Notes under the pieces: generated by a model
What the model was told of the DNA's origin: nothing
The model's database searches: none
The model's input: only the letters and a program-made list of their open reading frames with translations
Source of the DNA: CALGFH01 sp036003705
GTDB lineage: Bacteria; Actinomycetota; CALGFH01
Reading direction: 5' to 3'
Length of the DNA stretch: 24,089 nucleotides
NCBI GenBank assembly: GCA_036003705.1
Contig: DASYSE010000124.1
Location: 1 to 24,089 of the forward strand
Part shown: positions 6,852 through 14,553 of the stretch, piece after piece
Layout of the letters: each line of letters starts with the position of its first letter
How positions within the stretch are numbered: position 1 is the stretch's first letter
Position numbers and translations under genes: made by a program

Positions 6852-8021
6852 TTACGTCTGGTCGGGCCGTCCGGCGGCGACCAGGCCGAGCGGCCGGTAG
6901 CCCGCCGGCAGGGCCAGCGCGTCGGCCAGGGCGGCCCGCGCGGGCCGCTCGGCGGCCGCGAACCTCGCCCCGACCCCCTGGGCGTGCAGGCCGAGCAGCA
7001 GTGTCCGCACCGCCCCGCCGGCGGCCAGCTCCACCCCGGCAGCCGCGTCCCCGGCGGTCAGGCAGGCGGCCAGCAGCGCCGGGGCGGTGGCCATGCCCGG
7101 CGTGGCGGGGGAGAGGGCGGCCAGGCAGGCGGCCCGGGCGGCGGCGGGGACGGGGTTGGCCTGGAACCGGTGGCCGCCCGGGATGGGGACGGCGGCGGCG
7201 GCCGTGACCGCCCGGTCGATGGCGTCCGGTTCGACCGGGTCGGGCAGGAAGCCGGCCGGGGCGGGCGCACCCTCCAGGAACGCCAACAGGTCCTCGGCGG
7301 TCCCGGCGGTCCGGAACAGGTCGTCGGCCGCGGGGCGGACCAGCTCGCGGGCGCTGCCCTTGCCCCTGGGCCGGGGGACCCCGCGCAGCAGGGCCGCCGG
7401 GACCCGCGACGCCTTGCCCTTGACCAGGTCGGCGGCGGCGGCCACCTCGTCGGGCACCGCGACCTCGGTGACCTCCAGCGGCCGGCCGTCGCCGTCGGTC
7501 CGGCCGCGCCAGTCCTCCAGGGCGCCCATGCCGGCGAGGCCGACGGCGACGTCGGTCTGGCCGAGGCGCCAGGGCCGGCCGAGGGTGTCGGTGACCACCA
7601 CGGCGACGTCGTGGCCGTCGGTCGCCTGGATCGCGGCCCGCAGCCCGGCCGCCGAGGCGTCGGGGTCGCGGGGCAGCCGCACCAGGCGGTCGCCGCCGGC
7701 GTTGGAGGCGTCGACCAGCGCGTTGGCCCCGACCAGGCCATGGTGGGTCTCTGCGATGACCAGGCGGCCGCGCCGCGCCACCACCCTGGCCGTGTCGGCG
7801 TCGACCGTCTCGCGGAAGACCCGCTCCCGGCCCGCCGCATCATCGGGCAGGGGGACCAGCCGGCCCTCGGCCTTGGCCACCACCTTGGAGTTGACCGCCA
7901 GCACGTCGCCGTCGGCCAGTTGCATCCCCGCCGCCCGGACCGCCTCCAGCAGCAGCCGGGCCAGGTCGTCGCCCGGCCGCACCTCCGGCATCCCGACCAG
8001 CGGGACCACGGTGAGCGTCAC
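6852..8021 (-). CDS. fbiB: Coenzyme F420-0:L-glutamate ligase (FbiB/CofE), shortened C-terminal domain
   Basis: A 389-residue protein that adds gamma-linked glutamates to F420-0 using GTP. Residues 1-240 are the CofE ligase domain, with NSKVVAKAEG (44-53), the metal/GTP region VDASNAGGDRL (103-113) and TDTLGRPWRLGQTDVAVG (144-161), all as in CofE. Residues 255-389 align with the nitroreductase-like FMN domain of mycobacterial FbiB, which reduces dehydro-F420-0. Here it is only about 135-145 residues, against about 200, and its central part appears deleted. The GTG start at 8021 overlaps the fbiA stop by four bases (GTGA), so the two are translationally coupled. A longer open frame upstream runs antisense to fbiA coding sequence and is rejected. 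Confidence 0.88.
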   Translation of the reverse strand: MTLTVVPLVGMPEVRPGDDLARLLLEAVRAAGMQLADGDVLAVNSKVVAKAEGRLVPLPDDAAGRERVFRETVDADTARVVARRGRLVIAETHHGLVGANALVDASNAGGDRLVRLPRDPDASAAGLRAAIQATDGHDVAVVVTDTLGRPWRLGQTDVAVGLAGMGALEDWRGRTDGDGRPLEVTEVAVPDEVAAAADLVKGKASRVPAALLRGVPRPRGKGSARELVRPAADDLFRTAGTAEDLLAFLEGAPAPAGFLPDPVEPDAIDRAVTAAAAVPIPGGHRFQANPVPAAARAACLAALSPATPGMATAPALLAACLTAGDAAAGVELAAGGAVRTLLLGLHAQGVGARFAAAERPARAALADALALPAGYRPLGLVAAGRPDQT

Positions 8022-8950
8022 AGTGCGTCCAGGGCCGCCTTGGCCAGAGCGGCCGCGTCCTCCACGGTGCGCATCAGGGTCGGGACCACCACCGGCGCCA
8101 GGCCGAGGCGGGCGACGGCCGCGGCCTGTGCGGCGTCGACCGCGTCGAGCACGAACGCGTCGGCCAGGCCGGCGTACAGGCCGGCCACCCCGCGCGCCGA
8201 CACCTCGGCCCCCCAGGCGGGCAGGAGCTTGTCGGCCATGCCGCGGACCGGCGCCCCGCCGACGATCGGGGTCACGGCGACCACCCGGCAGGGCGCCGCC
8301 CGCACCGCCTGGCGGATCCCGGGGACGGCCAGGATGGGAGCGATCGACACCACCGGGTTGGAGGGGCAGAGCACGATGCCCCTGGCCTCGGCGACCGCCT
8401 CCAGCACACCGGGCGCCGGGCGGGCATCCTCGACCCCCTCGAAGCGGACCCGGCGCACCGGGTCGCGCGCCTGGCGGCCGACCCAGTACTCCTGGAACCC
8501 GAGATCCTCGGGGCCGTCCGGGCCGTCGACCTCGACCCGGGTCTCGACCCGCTGGTCGCTCATCGGCAGCAGCCGGACCGGCACGCGCAGCCGCCGGCAC
8601 AGCTCGGCGGTGGCCTGCGACAGGCTGGCGCCCTCGCGCAGCAGCCGGGTCCTGAGCAGATGGGTGGCGAGGTCGCGGTCGCCGACGGCGAACCAGCCCG
8701 GCTCACCCAGCCGCACCAGCGCCTCGCGGACGTTCCAGGTCTCGCCGGCGAGGCCCCAGCCGCGCTCCTCGTCGGCCAGCCCGGCAAGGGTGTAGGCGAC
8801 CGAGTCCAGGTCGGGGGAGATCGCCAGCCCGTGCATGCGCAGGTCGTCGGCGGTGTTGCCGACCACCACCAGGTCGTCGGGATCGTGCACGCGCAGCAGC
8901 CCACGCAGGAACTTGGCGGCGCCGACGCCGCCGGCGAGCGCAACCAGCAT
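8018..8950 (-). CDS. fbiA: FbiA/CofD, phospho-2-enolpyruvate/2-phospholactate transferase of F420 synthesis
   Basis: A 310-residue cytosolic enzyme. It transfers a phosphoenolpyruvyl or phospholactyl group from the guanylated intermediate to the deazaflavin Fo, making (dehydro-)F420-0. Signature segments are present: GGVGAAKFLRGL (7-18), NTADDLRMHG (32-41, usually NTGDD), SPDLDS (45-50), AVGDRDLATHLLRT (88-101), SDQRVET (131-137), CPSNPVVSIAPIL (195-207) and GGAPVRGMADKLLP (231-244). Length matches the family. ATG 8950 begins directly at the conserved MLVALAGGVG. It is the first gene of the fbiA-fbiB pair; the fbiC gene needed to make Fo is not in the window. A terminator-like hairpin separates it from the sigma/anti-sigma pair upstream. 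Confidence 0.95.
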   Translation of the reverse strand: MLVALAGGVGAAKFLRGLLRVHDPDDLVVVGNTADDLRMHGLAISPDLDSVAYTLAGLADEERGWGLAGETWNVREALVRLGEPGWFAVGDRDLATHLLRTRLLREGASLSQATAELCRRLRVPVRLLPMSDQRVETRVEVDGPDGPEDLGFQEYWVGRQARDPVRRVRFEGVEDARPAPGVLEAVAEARGIVLCPSNPVVSIAPILAVPGIRQAVRAAPCRVVAVTPIVGGAPVRGMADKLLPAWGAEVSARGVAGLYAGLADAFVLDAVDAAQAAAVARLGLAPVVVPTLMRTVEDAAALAKAALDAL

Positions 8951-8988
8951 GGCCTTCCCTCAGGGTGGGGCGGGGAGCGGCCCCAGGA

Positions 8989-9010
8989 TAGCGCCGGACG
9001 CCCGGCGCTA
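8989..9010 (-). terminator. Perfect 9 bp hairpin, probable terminator of the sigma/DUF5667 operon
   Basis: TAGCGCCGG (8989-8997) and CCGGCGCTA (9002-9010) form a perfect stem with a four-base loop. On the minus strand the stem begins with the TAG stop of the DUF5667 gene, so the stop codon itself is in the hairpin. It sits 38 bp before the fbiA start. Confidence 0.6.
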
Positions 9011-10003
9011 CGGGCCGGCGACGGAGGCAGGCGAGACCTCGTCCAGCGTCCATCCGTCGGGCGCCGCCTGGCTGTCGACCGACCCCGGGGTCTCCCCGGA
9101 GTCGGCAGTGCTGGACGGCGCAGTGGCCGGCGGCTCGGTCGGAGGTGGCGCGGTGGCCGGCGGCGGCTCGGTCGCAGGTGGCGCGGTGGCCGGCGGCGGC
9201 TCGGGCGTGGTGGTTGGCGTCGGCGACACCACCGTCGGCTGCGCCAGCACGTCCTGCGAGTCGTCCACGGCGGCGTGGATGGCGTCGCGCGTGCCCTCGG
9301 AGACGACCGGGAACTGCTGGGTCATTGCGCTCGACTCGGCCCGCCTCACCGCAACGTCCCCCTGGCCCTTGACCACGTCCAGCCGCCCCGCCAGCCCGGA
9401 GACGGGTTCGCCCTGCTCGGCGGCCTCGTCCACGGCCGCGTCGGCGGCCATCACGGCCCGGCTGAGGGCGTCGATGGCGGTCGGCAGCTGGCTGAACATC
9501 TTCAGCTCGACCAGGCGCTCGAGCTCGTCGAGGCGCTCGTCGGCGACCCGGGTGCGCTCGCCGGCCTCGCGGGTCGTCGACCACTGCACCGAGGCCAGGC
9601 GGAGCTGCTCGATGGCCAGCTTGAACGGGTACATGGCCTGGCCAGGGAGGGCCGCCGCCGACGCCATGGTGGCGGGGGCGAGCACCAGCGCGGCCGCCAG
9701 GACGACGGCGGCCACCCGGCGGCGCAGGTCCCAGCCGTTGGGCTGCAGGCGCACGGGCATCCGCAGGCGCAGGTCCCAGCCGTTGGGCTGCTGGCGCACG
9801 GGCATCCGCACCACCGTCGCCGAGCCTTCCAGCACGCGCTCCAGGTGCCGGTCGGCGACCTCGGGGTCCAGCTCGAAGGCGGCCAGCTCGGCCCGGAGGA
9901 CGTCGGCCGCCTCCAGAAGCGGCGCGAGGTCATCGGTGAGCTCGACCGGACGCCCGTCGAGCAGGGCGTCGAGCTCGTCGTGCAACTTGTTCGGCCGGTG
10001 CAT
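9008..10003 (-). CDS. DUF5667 single-pass membrane protein, probable anti-sigma partner
   Basis: A 331-residue protein. The N-terminus (about 1-60) is acidic and helical, as in the sigma-binding part of small anti-sigma factors. Two almost identical 15-residue units (R66-L80 and R81-R95) precede a transmembrane helix at about 97-118. The exported side opens with LPGQAMYPFKLAIEQLRLA (119-137), the hallmark of DUF5667, followed by coiled-coil-like helices. It ends with a Pro/Thr/Ala-rich linker of EPPPATAPP-type repeats. ATG 10003 is preferred because GAGGAG lies 8 bases upstream; GTG 10009, which overlaps the sigma stop as GTGA, has almost no spacing from it. The anti-sigma role is inference from the position directly after an ECF sigma gene. 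No zinc-binding HXXXCXXC motif is present. Confidence 0.75.
   Translation of the reverse strand: MHRPNKLHDELDALLDGRPVELTDDLAPLLEAADVLRAELAAFELDPEVADRHLERVLEGSATVVRMPVRQQPNGWDLRLRMPVRLQPNGWDLRRRVAAVVLAAALVLAPATMASAAALPGQAMYPFKLAIEQLRLASVQWSTTREAGERTRVADERLDELERLVELKMFSQLPTAIDALSRAVMAADAAVDEAAEQGEPVSGLAGRLDVVKGQGDVAVRRAESSAMTQQFPVVSEGTRDAIHAAVDDSQDVLAQPTVVSPTPTTTPEPPPATAPPATEPPPATAPPPTEPPATAPSSTADSGETPGSVDSQAAPDGWTLDEVSPASVAGP
9721..9810 (-). repeat. 45 bp in-frame tandem duplication (44/45 identical)
   Basis: 9721-9765 and 9766-9810 differ at one base. They encode RMPVRQQPNGWDLRL and RMPVRLQPNGWDLRR next to the membrane helix of the DUF5667 protein. The near identity implies a recent event. 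Confidence 0.95.
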
Positions 10004-10005
10004 CC

Positions 10006-10641
10006 TCACCGCTCCTCATCCTCCTGACTAGTCAGGCGATCCGGATCGGGCGATGGATACGGGCGTTCTTGCGCCTGGTTCGGGCTACGTAGGCCCAGCA
10101 CCCTGGCCATGCTGGCCAGGCCGCGGTGCTGCAGGGCCTTGACCGCGCCGGTGGTCTTGCCGAGGGTGGCGGCCACCTCGGGGGCGGTCAGGCCGCCGGC
10201 CATCCGCAGCAGCAGCACCTCGCGCTGGTCGGAGGACAGATTCCGCAGCGCGGCCATCACGCGGGTGCCCTCCAGGCGCTCGATGGCCAGCTCCTCGGGG
10301 TCGACCGCTCCGGCCGCGGCGGCGGCCTCGGGCAGGTTGTCCTCCAGGGGTTCGATGCGGGAGCGGGCCTGGTGGCGCCGGTAGTCGTACAGGTCGTGGC
10401 GGGCGATCTGGAACAGCCAGCCGCCCAGCGCCTCGACCGGGCCGCGGAACCGGGGCAGGCCCTCGATGGCGCTGACGAAGGCGGTGCCGGTGAGGTCCTC
10501 GGCCTGGTGGTGGTCGCCGACCGCGGCCATGAAGAAGCGGAACAGCGCGGGCGCGTAGGCGGTGTAGACGCGGGTCACGGCGGCCGGCTCGCGGCGGCGC
10601 GCGGCGGCCAGGTCCGTCGGGGTCAACCCGACCCTTGACAC
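10006..10641 (-). CDS. ECF-type RNA polymerase sigma factor
   Basis: A 211-residue sigma factor of the two-domain extracytoplasmic-function type. Region 2 spans about 18-92 (VTRVYTAYAPALFRFF, then DHHQAEDLTGTAFVSAIEGLPRF and GWLFQIARHDLYDYRR). After a Glu/Ala-rich linker, region 4 spans about 126-178 (LRNLSSDQREVLLLRMAGGLTAPEVAATLGKTTGAVKAL), whose helix-turn-helix reads the -35 element. GTG 10641 is chosen because the sigma fold starts soon after it and GGGAGG lies just upstream. The frame stays open to 10884, but those 81 residues are low-complexity and unlike any sigma factor. The DUF5667 protein follows within a few bases and probably controls it. The ECF subgroup cannot be assigned by eye. 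Confidence 0.85.
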   Translation of the reverse strand: MSRVGLTPTDLAAARRREPAAVTRVYTAYAPALFRFFMAAVGDHHQAEDLTGTAFVSAIEGLPRFRGPVEALGGWLFQIARHDLYDYRRHQARSRIEPLEDNLPEAAAAAGAVDPEELAIERLEGTRVMAALRNLSSDQREVLLLRMAGGLTAPEVAATLGKTTGAVKALQHRGLASMARVLGLRSPNQAQERPYPSPDPDRLTSQEDEER

Positions 10642-10940
10642 CGCCTCCCGCTCTCCCCCGAACCCGAGCACTCCCGCCCCCCCGAAACCGGAGCTTCTGC
10701 GCCGCAGCCGCCTGGTGAGGCTATCCCATGCACCGGCCACCGGCCAGGCGAGCGACCGCCGACCCCGGCGGCCCGGCCACCCCGGGGACTTGGCGTCGTG
10801 TCCACAACGAAAACCTTGATCTTGAAAATGCCACTCAAGCCGCCGCAGAATGCCACCGATGTAATTACGATCGTGACGTTCCAAACAACCCGCAAGCGTG
10901 CGACCCGGACGCCTCGCTGCACCGGTGAGGAGGCAAATGG
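10642..10940. promoter_or_regulatory. Divergent control region between the sigma factor gene and whiB
   Basis: These 299 bp contain no supported gene. The part nearest whiB (about 10800-10890) is conspicuously AT-rich for this genome and carries a perfect palindrome GTAATTAC (10861-10868) followed by CGATCG. On the minus strand a GGAAC motif (10882-10878) could be an ECF-type -35 element for the sigma gene, but no well-spaced -10 partner is evident. The GC-rich half next to the sigma gene would be its leader. Confidence 0.5.
10822..10851 (+). promoter_or_regulatory. Candidate whiB promoter
   Basis: TTGAAA (10822-10827), an 18 bp spacer and CAGAAT (10846-10851) resemble a housekeeping promoter in the AT-rich block, leaving a leader of about 80 nt before the whiB ATG. 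Confidence 0.35.
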
Positions 10941-11180
10941 ATGGGCCCGATCCCCGTCGAGATACAGCCTTGGTACGAGCAGGCAGCCTGCCTTGACAAG
11001 GATGCCGACTGCTTCTTCCCGGAGAAGGGCGGTTCCACCCGGGCGGCCAAACGCATCTGCCAGACCTGCTCGGTCCAGACCGAGTGCCTCGAGTACGCGC
11101 TGGCCAACGACGAGCGGTTCGGCATCTGGGGCGGCCTGTCGGAGCGCGAGCGGCGCCGCCTCAAGCGCCGCGCCTCCTGA
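10941..11180 (+). CDS. whiB2: WhiB-family iron-sulphur transcription regulator
   Basis: A 79-residue Wbl protein. Four conserved cysteines C17, C40, C43 and C49 (C-x22-CxxC-x5-C) would ligate a 4Fe-4S cluster; C24 is an extra cysteine. The turn GIWGG (61-65) and the basic tail ERERRRLKRRAS contact sigma region 4 and DNA in known family members. ATG 10941 has GGTGAGGAGG about 8 bases upstream; an out-of-frame ATG at 10937 is ignored. Its place beside fbiA and the envelope glycosyltransferase genes matches whiB2/whmD of mycobacteria, which controls septation. The subfamily name rests on this synteny and is not proven. Upstream is a divergent sigma factor gene. Confidence 0.93.
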   Translation: MGPIPVEIQPWYEQAACLDKDADCFFPEKGGSTRAAKRICQTCSVQTECLEYALANDERFGIWGGLSERERRRLKRRAS

Positions 11181-11207
11181 CAACAACGGCCCAGCCGGCA
11201 GGGGGAG

Positions 11208-11223
11208 CCGTCCAGGCGGACGG
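11208..11223 (+). terminator. Candidate terminator hairpin after whiB
   Basis: CCGTCC and GGACGG form a perfect 6 bp stem with an AGGC loop 27 bp after the whiB stop, followed by a short T-rich stretch (CATGTTTCG). Confidence 0.4.
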
Positions 11224-11323
11224 TCATGTTTCGCGCATTCCGACCGCCCACGCGGACGGCCACCCAAGCCCGTCGGCCGAAATTCGCCGACCAACGCCCG
11301 ATTTGCGTTACTCGCGGGGTGCC

Positions 11324-11354
11324 TTGAGGGCGCTCGGCCGTGACGTGCTAGCAT
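11324..11354 (+). promoter_or_regulatory. Candidate promoter of the GT2/membrane protein gene
   Basis: TTGAGG (11324-11329) and TAGCAT (11349-11354), 19 bp apart, with an extended -10 context TGC-TAGCAT. The 8-mer GTGCTAGC here recurs only in two other intergenic places in the window. Predicted transcripts would start near 11361. Confidence 0.4.
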
Positions 11355-11362
11355 TCGCGGAC

Positions 11363-11425
11363 GCCCGTGGGGGAGCTGGGAACCCTACGGGCCTTTCGGT
11401 TCGCGCCCGGCAACCCCTGGCCGGG
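11363..11425 (+). promoter_or_regulatory. Structured leader with competing hairpins
   Basis: GCCCGT (11363-11368) can pair with ACGGGC (11387-11392). CGGGC within the latter (11388-11392) can instead pair with GCCCG (11405-11409). CCCGG (11406-11410) can also pair with CCGGG (11421-11425) just before the ribosome binding site. Pairings 1:2 plus 3:4 exclude 2:3, the layout of an attenuator or riboswitch-like leader. I did not match it to a known riboswitch class. Confidence 0.35.
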
Positions 11426-11445
11426 GAGGCGTCGAGAGGAAGGTC

Positions 11446-14400
11446 GTGCCAGCCAGTCAGCCTCGGGTCATTGCGATCGTCGTCAACCACAACGGGCGGG
11501 CGTTCCTCCGCGACACCTTTCGTGGCCTGGCCGCCCAGACCCGGGCGATCGACGACGTGCTGGTCGTGGACACCGGGTCGACCGACGGCAGCGCCGACTG
11601 GGCCCGCTCCCGCCTCGGGGACGACGCCGTCATGGCGGTCAGGGGGCAGTTCGGCCGGGCGGTGATGTCGGCCCTGCGCGACCCGCGCACCTCGGGGATG
11701 GACTGGTTGTGGCTGCTGCACGACGACTGCGCCCCCGAGCCGGAGGCGCTGGAGCGGCTGCTGGCCGAGGCCGAGTCGCGGCCGAGCGCCTCCATCCTCG
11801 GCCCCAAGCTGGTCTCGTGGGCCAGCCCCGACCGGCTCCAGGAGATCGGCTTCTCGATCGACCGGACCGGCAGGGCCGTCTCGCCGATCGAGGACGACGA
11901 GATCGACCAGGGCCAGCACGACCAGATCCGCGACGTGTTCTTCGTCAACACCGCCGGGATGCTGGTGCGGCGCGGGGCCCTGCTCAACGTCGGCGGCTTC
12001 GACGAACGCATGCCGGCCTTCCGCGACGACCTCGACCTGTGCTGGCGGACCCACCTGACCGGCGGGCGGGTGCTGGTCGTGCCGCAGGCTCGGGTCCGCC
12101 ATTTCGCCGCCGCGGCCTCGCGCAGCCGGCGCACCCGCGCGGTCAGCCACCCCCGCTACCTGATCGAGCGGCACACCACCGCGGCCATGCTCAAGGCGAC
12201 CAGCCTGCGCAAGCTTCCGGTCGCCCTGCTGCTGGCGATGGTCGGGGCGCTGGTCCGCGGGGCCAGCCTGGCCCTGACGGGCAGGCCGGCCGACGCGCTC
12301 CAGGTGCTGTGGGCGTGGGGCTGGAACGTGAAGGAGTTCCCAGTCACGATCGTCAACCGGCGCCGCCTGCAGCGCCGCCGCAAGGTCGACGACAGCGCCC
12401 TTGCCGCCCTCCGGGCCCCGGGTGGCCAGCGCCTGCGCGCCCTGCTCCGCGGGATGCTCGAGCTGGTCTACGGCGCCGAGGTCGGCGCCCACGTCGCCCA
12501 GCGCGTCGACGACAGCGGCGAGGAACAGGACATGCCAGCCACCGGGATGTCGATGCTGCGGGTGGTCGCCGGCCACCCGGTCGCCTTCATGGTCGCCGGC
12601 TTGGCCCTGATCATGGCCATCTCGCTGCGCTCGGTGCTGTTCGCGCCGGCGGTGGCCAGCATCGGCCTCGGGGTGTGGCCGGCCACCGCGCAGGAGCTGC
12701 TGCGGGAGTTCGTGTCCGGCTTCCACCAGGCCGGGATGGGCTCGACCGCGTCCGCGCCCCCGTCGCTGGCCCTGCTGGGCGGGCTGTCGGCCCTCACCTT
12801 CGGCAAGGCGCTGGTGGCCGAGAAGCTGCTGCTGTGGCTGGCCCTGCCGCTGGCAGCGGCCACCTGCACACGGGCCCTCCGGGTGGTCGCGCCCCAGCTG
12901 TGGGCGCGGGCGCTGGCCGGGCTGCTGTACGCGACCACGCCCCTGGCCACCGGCGCCCTCGCCCAGGGGCGCGTCGGCGAGCTGGCCCTGCTGGTGCTCG
13001 CCCCGCCGGCCCTGGCCCAGGTGGTGCTGGCCTTCCGCGAGGAGCAGCCGCGCGAGCCGTGGCGCCCGGCCTTGCGGTTCGCCCTGCTGGCCGCCGTCGC
13101 CGTCGCCATGAGCCCGTCCGCGGTGGTGGCATTCGGCGTGGTCGTCGCCGTGGCTGTCAGCGCCGCCCTGGTCAGGGCGGGAGCCGAGCGGCGCCGGGCG
13201 GCCGTCCGCCAGTCGCTGCTGCTGGCCGGCGGCTTCGGGCTGGCCCTGGCGCTGCTGCTTCCCTGGAGCGGCCGGCTGCTCACCGGCGCCGCCTTTGCCG
13301 ACCTGGGTCGGCCCCTGGCCACGCCAGAGCTGGCCGACCTGCTCCAGCTGCGGCCGGGCGGTGGCGGGATGCCCGGCCCCCTGGTCGGGCCCGTGTACCC
13401 GGCGCTGGCCCTGGCCGCGGTGTTCTTCCTGCCGGCGGCCGGTCGCAGGATGCAGGCGTTCTGGCTGGTCGGCGGGTTCGTGGCCGCCGCCTTGCTGGCG
13501 GCCTGGCAGGCCAAGGGGCTGGCCCCGCGGATCACCGACTGGCCGGCCGGGCTGCTGATCCCCGGGGCGGTGGCCTGGGCGGCGGCCATCGGCCTCGGCC
13601 TGGCCGGTATCGGTCCGGCCCTGCGCAGGCTGAACCTGAGGTTCAGCCTGAGAAGGGCCACCGCGGCCGTCCTCGTCCTGTCCAGCGCCATCACCGGCCT
13701 GCTGGTGGTCGGCCACCTGGTCCGCGGTGCCTGGTCGCCGCTGGAGGCGGTCAACAGCCCGGCCCTGCCGGCGACCGTGACCCGCAGCCAGGCCCGGGTG
13801 CTGTGGCTGGCCGGGCGGCCCGACCACGGCGTCGACTTCGCCGTCACCGGGCCCAAGGGCAGGACCCTGCTCGACCCGGGACGACCGCCGCCCGAGGCCA
13901 CCGCCGCCCTCGGCGGGGTCGTGACCGACATCGTCCAGGCCCGCACCCACCGGGCCGGGTCGATGCTGCGGATGTTCGGCATCGGCTACGTGGTGGTGCG
14001 CCCAGGGGCCGAGGCCGACCGGCTGGTCGACCTGGTGGCCAGGCAGCAGGACCTCGACACCAAGCCGACCGAGCAGGCCGGGCTGTTCCAGGGCCCGGGG
14101 GTGCCGTCGACCGCCTGGGTGATCCCGGGGGTGACGCCGCCGCCGGAGGTCCAGGGCATGCTGACCCGCCCGCCGCCCGCGCCGATCCCCGACCCGGCCA
14201 CCGGGCGGGCCGAGGCGGCGGGGCCGGGAACGGTCGTGCTGCTGGTCCCTGAGGCGCGGGCATGGCGGGCCACCGTCGGCGGGGACCGGCTCGAGCCGAC
14301 CACCGCCCTCGGCTGGGCCCAGGGCTTCCGGCTGCCCGCCGGCGCCTCGGGCGACCTCGACATCCAGCGGACCGGCCAGGACCGGCGCCTGACCCTGCTG

Positions 14401-14553
14401 CTGGTCGAGGCCGTGCTGTTGCTGGCCGCGGTGGCCACCATGGCCCGACCGACCCGGATCGCCCCGCCGGTCGCCCCCAGCGCCGCCGCCGACGACACCA
14501 CCAGCGGCGATCTCCGCCTGGCCGGCCTGGCCAGGGGAGGTGTGGCCCGTTGA
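11446..14553 (+). CDS. GT2 glycosyltransferase fused to a large polytopic membrane domain
   Basis: A 1035-residue protein. Residues 1-250 are a family 2 glycosyltransferase: VVNHNG (12-17), DTGSTDGS (42-49), the donor/metal motif LLHDDCAPE (90-98), GGFDERMPAFRDDLDLCWR (183-201). A hydrophobic stretch at about 258-278 is followed by a basic loop. Several membrane helices follow between about 378 and 760, then an exported Pro/Gly-rich region (about 770-975) and a last helix at about 983-1003. GTG 11446 has GAGAGGAAGG immediately upstream. Large proteins of this layout sit beside whiB2 and DUF5719 genes in many actinobacteria and are thought to act in envelope glycan assembly or export, using a lipid-linked acceptor. 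The substrate is unknown. It overlaps the DUF5719 gene by four bases. Confidence 0.85.
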   Translation: MPASQPRVIAIVVNHNGRAFLRDTFRGLAAQTRAIDDVLVVDTGSTDGSADWARSRLGDDAVMAVRGQFGRAVMSALRDPRTSGMDWLWLLHDDCAPEPEALERLLAEAESRPSASILGPKLVSWASPDRLQEIGFSIDRTGRAVSPIEDDEIDQGQHDQIRDVFFVNTAGMLVRRGALLNVGGFDERMPAFRDDLDLCWRTHLTGGRVLVVPQARVRHFAAAASRSRRTRAVSHPRYLIERHTTAAMLKATSLRKLPVALLLAMVGALVRGASLALTGRPADALQVLWAWGWNVKEFPVTIVNRRRLQRRRKVDDSALAALRAPGGQRLRALLRGMLELVYGAEVGAHVAQRVDDSGEEQDMPATGMSMLRVVAGHPVAFMVAGLALIMAISLRSVLFAPAVASIGLGVWPATAQELLREFVSGFHQAGMGSTASAPPSLALLGGLSALTFGKALVAEKLLLWLALPLAAATCTRALRVVAPQLWARALAGLLYATTPLATGALAQGRVGELALLVLAPPALAQVVLAFREEQPREPWRPALRFALLAAVAVAMSPSAVVAFGVVVAVAVSAALVRAGAERRRAAVRQSLLLAGGFGLALALLLPWSGRLLTGAAFADLGRPLATPELADLLQLRPGGGGMPGPLVGPVYPALALAAVFFLPAAGRRMQAFWLVGGFVAAALLAAWQAKGLAPRITDWPAGLLIPGAVAWAAAIGLGLAGIGPALRRLNLRFSLRRATAAVLVLSSAITGLLVVGHLVRGAWSPLEAVNSPALPATVTRSQARVLWLAGRPDHGVDFAVTGPKGRTLLDPGRPPPEATAALGGVVTDIVQARTHRAGSMLRMFGIGYVVVRPGAEADRLVDLVARQQDLDTKPTEQAGLFQGPGVPSTAWVIPGVTPPPEVQGMLTRPPPAPIPDPATGRAEAAGPGTVVLLVPEARAWRATVGGDRLEPTTALGWAQGFRLPAGASGDLDIQRTGQDRRLTLLLVEAVLLLAAVATMARPTRIAPPVAPSAAADDTTSGDLRLAGLARGGVAR
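13626..13650. repeat. Perfect 25 bp inverted repeat inside the GT2/membrane gene
   Basis: CAGGCTGAACC (13626-13636), spacer TGA, and GGTTCAGCCTG (13640-13650) have perfect 11 bp arms. The palindrome encodes RLNLRFSL in a short loop between membrane helices and reads almost the same on the opposite strand. Confidence 0.9.

Noticed and set aside
8022..8600. Upstream extension of the fbiB frame
   Set aside because: It lies entirely antisense-free but out of frame over fbiA coding sequence, is Arg/Gly/Pro-rich, and family similarity begins right after GTG 8021.
10642..10884. An 81-residue N-terminal extension of the sigma factor
   Set aside because: Unlike any sigma N-terminus, low-complexity, and it covers the AT-rich divergent control region.
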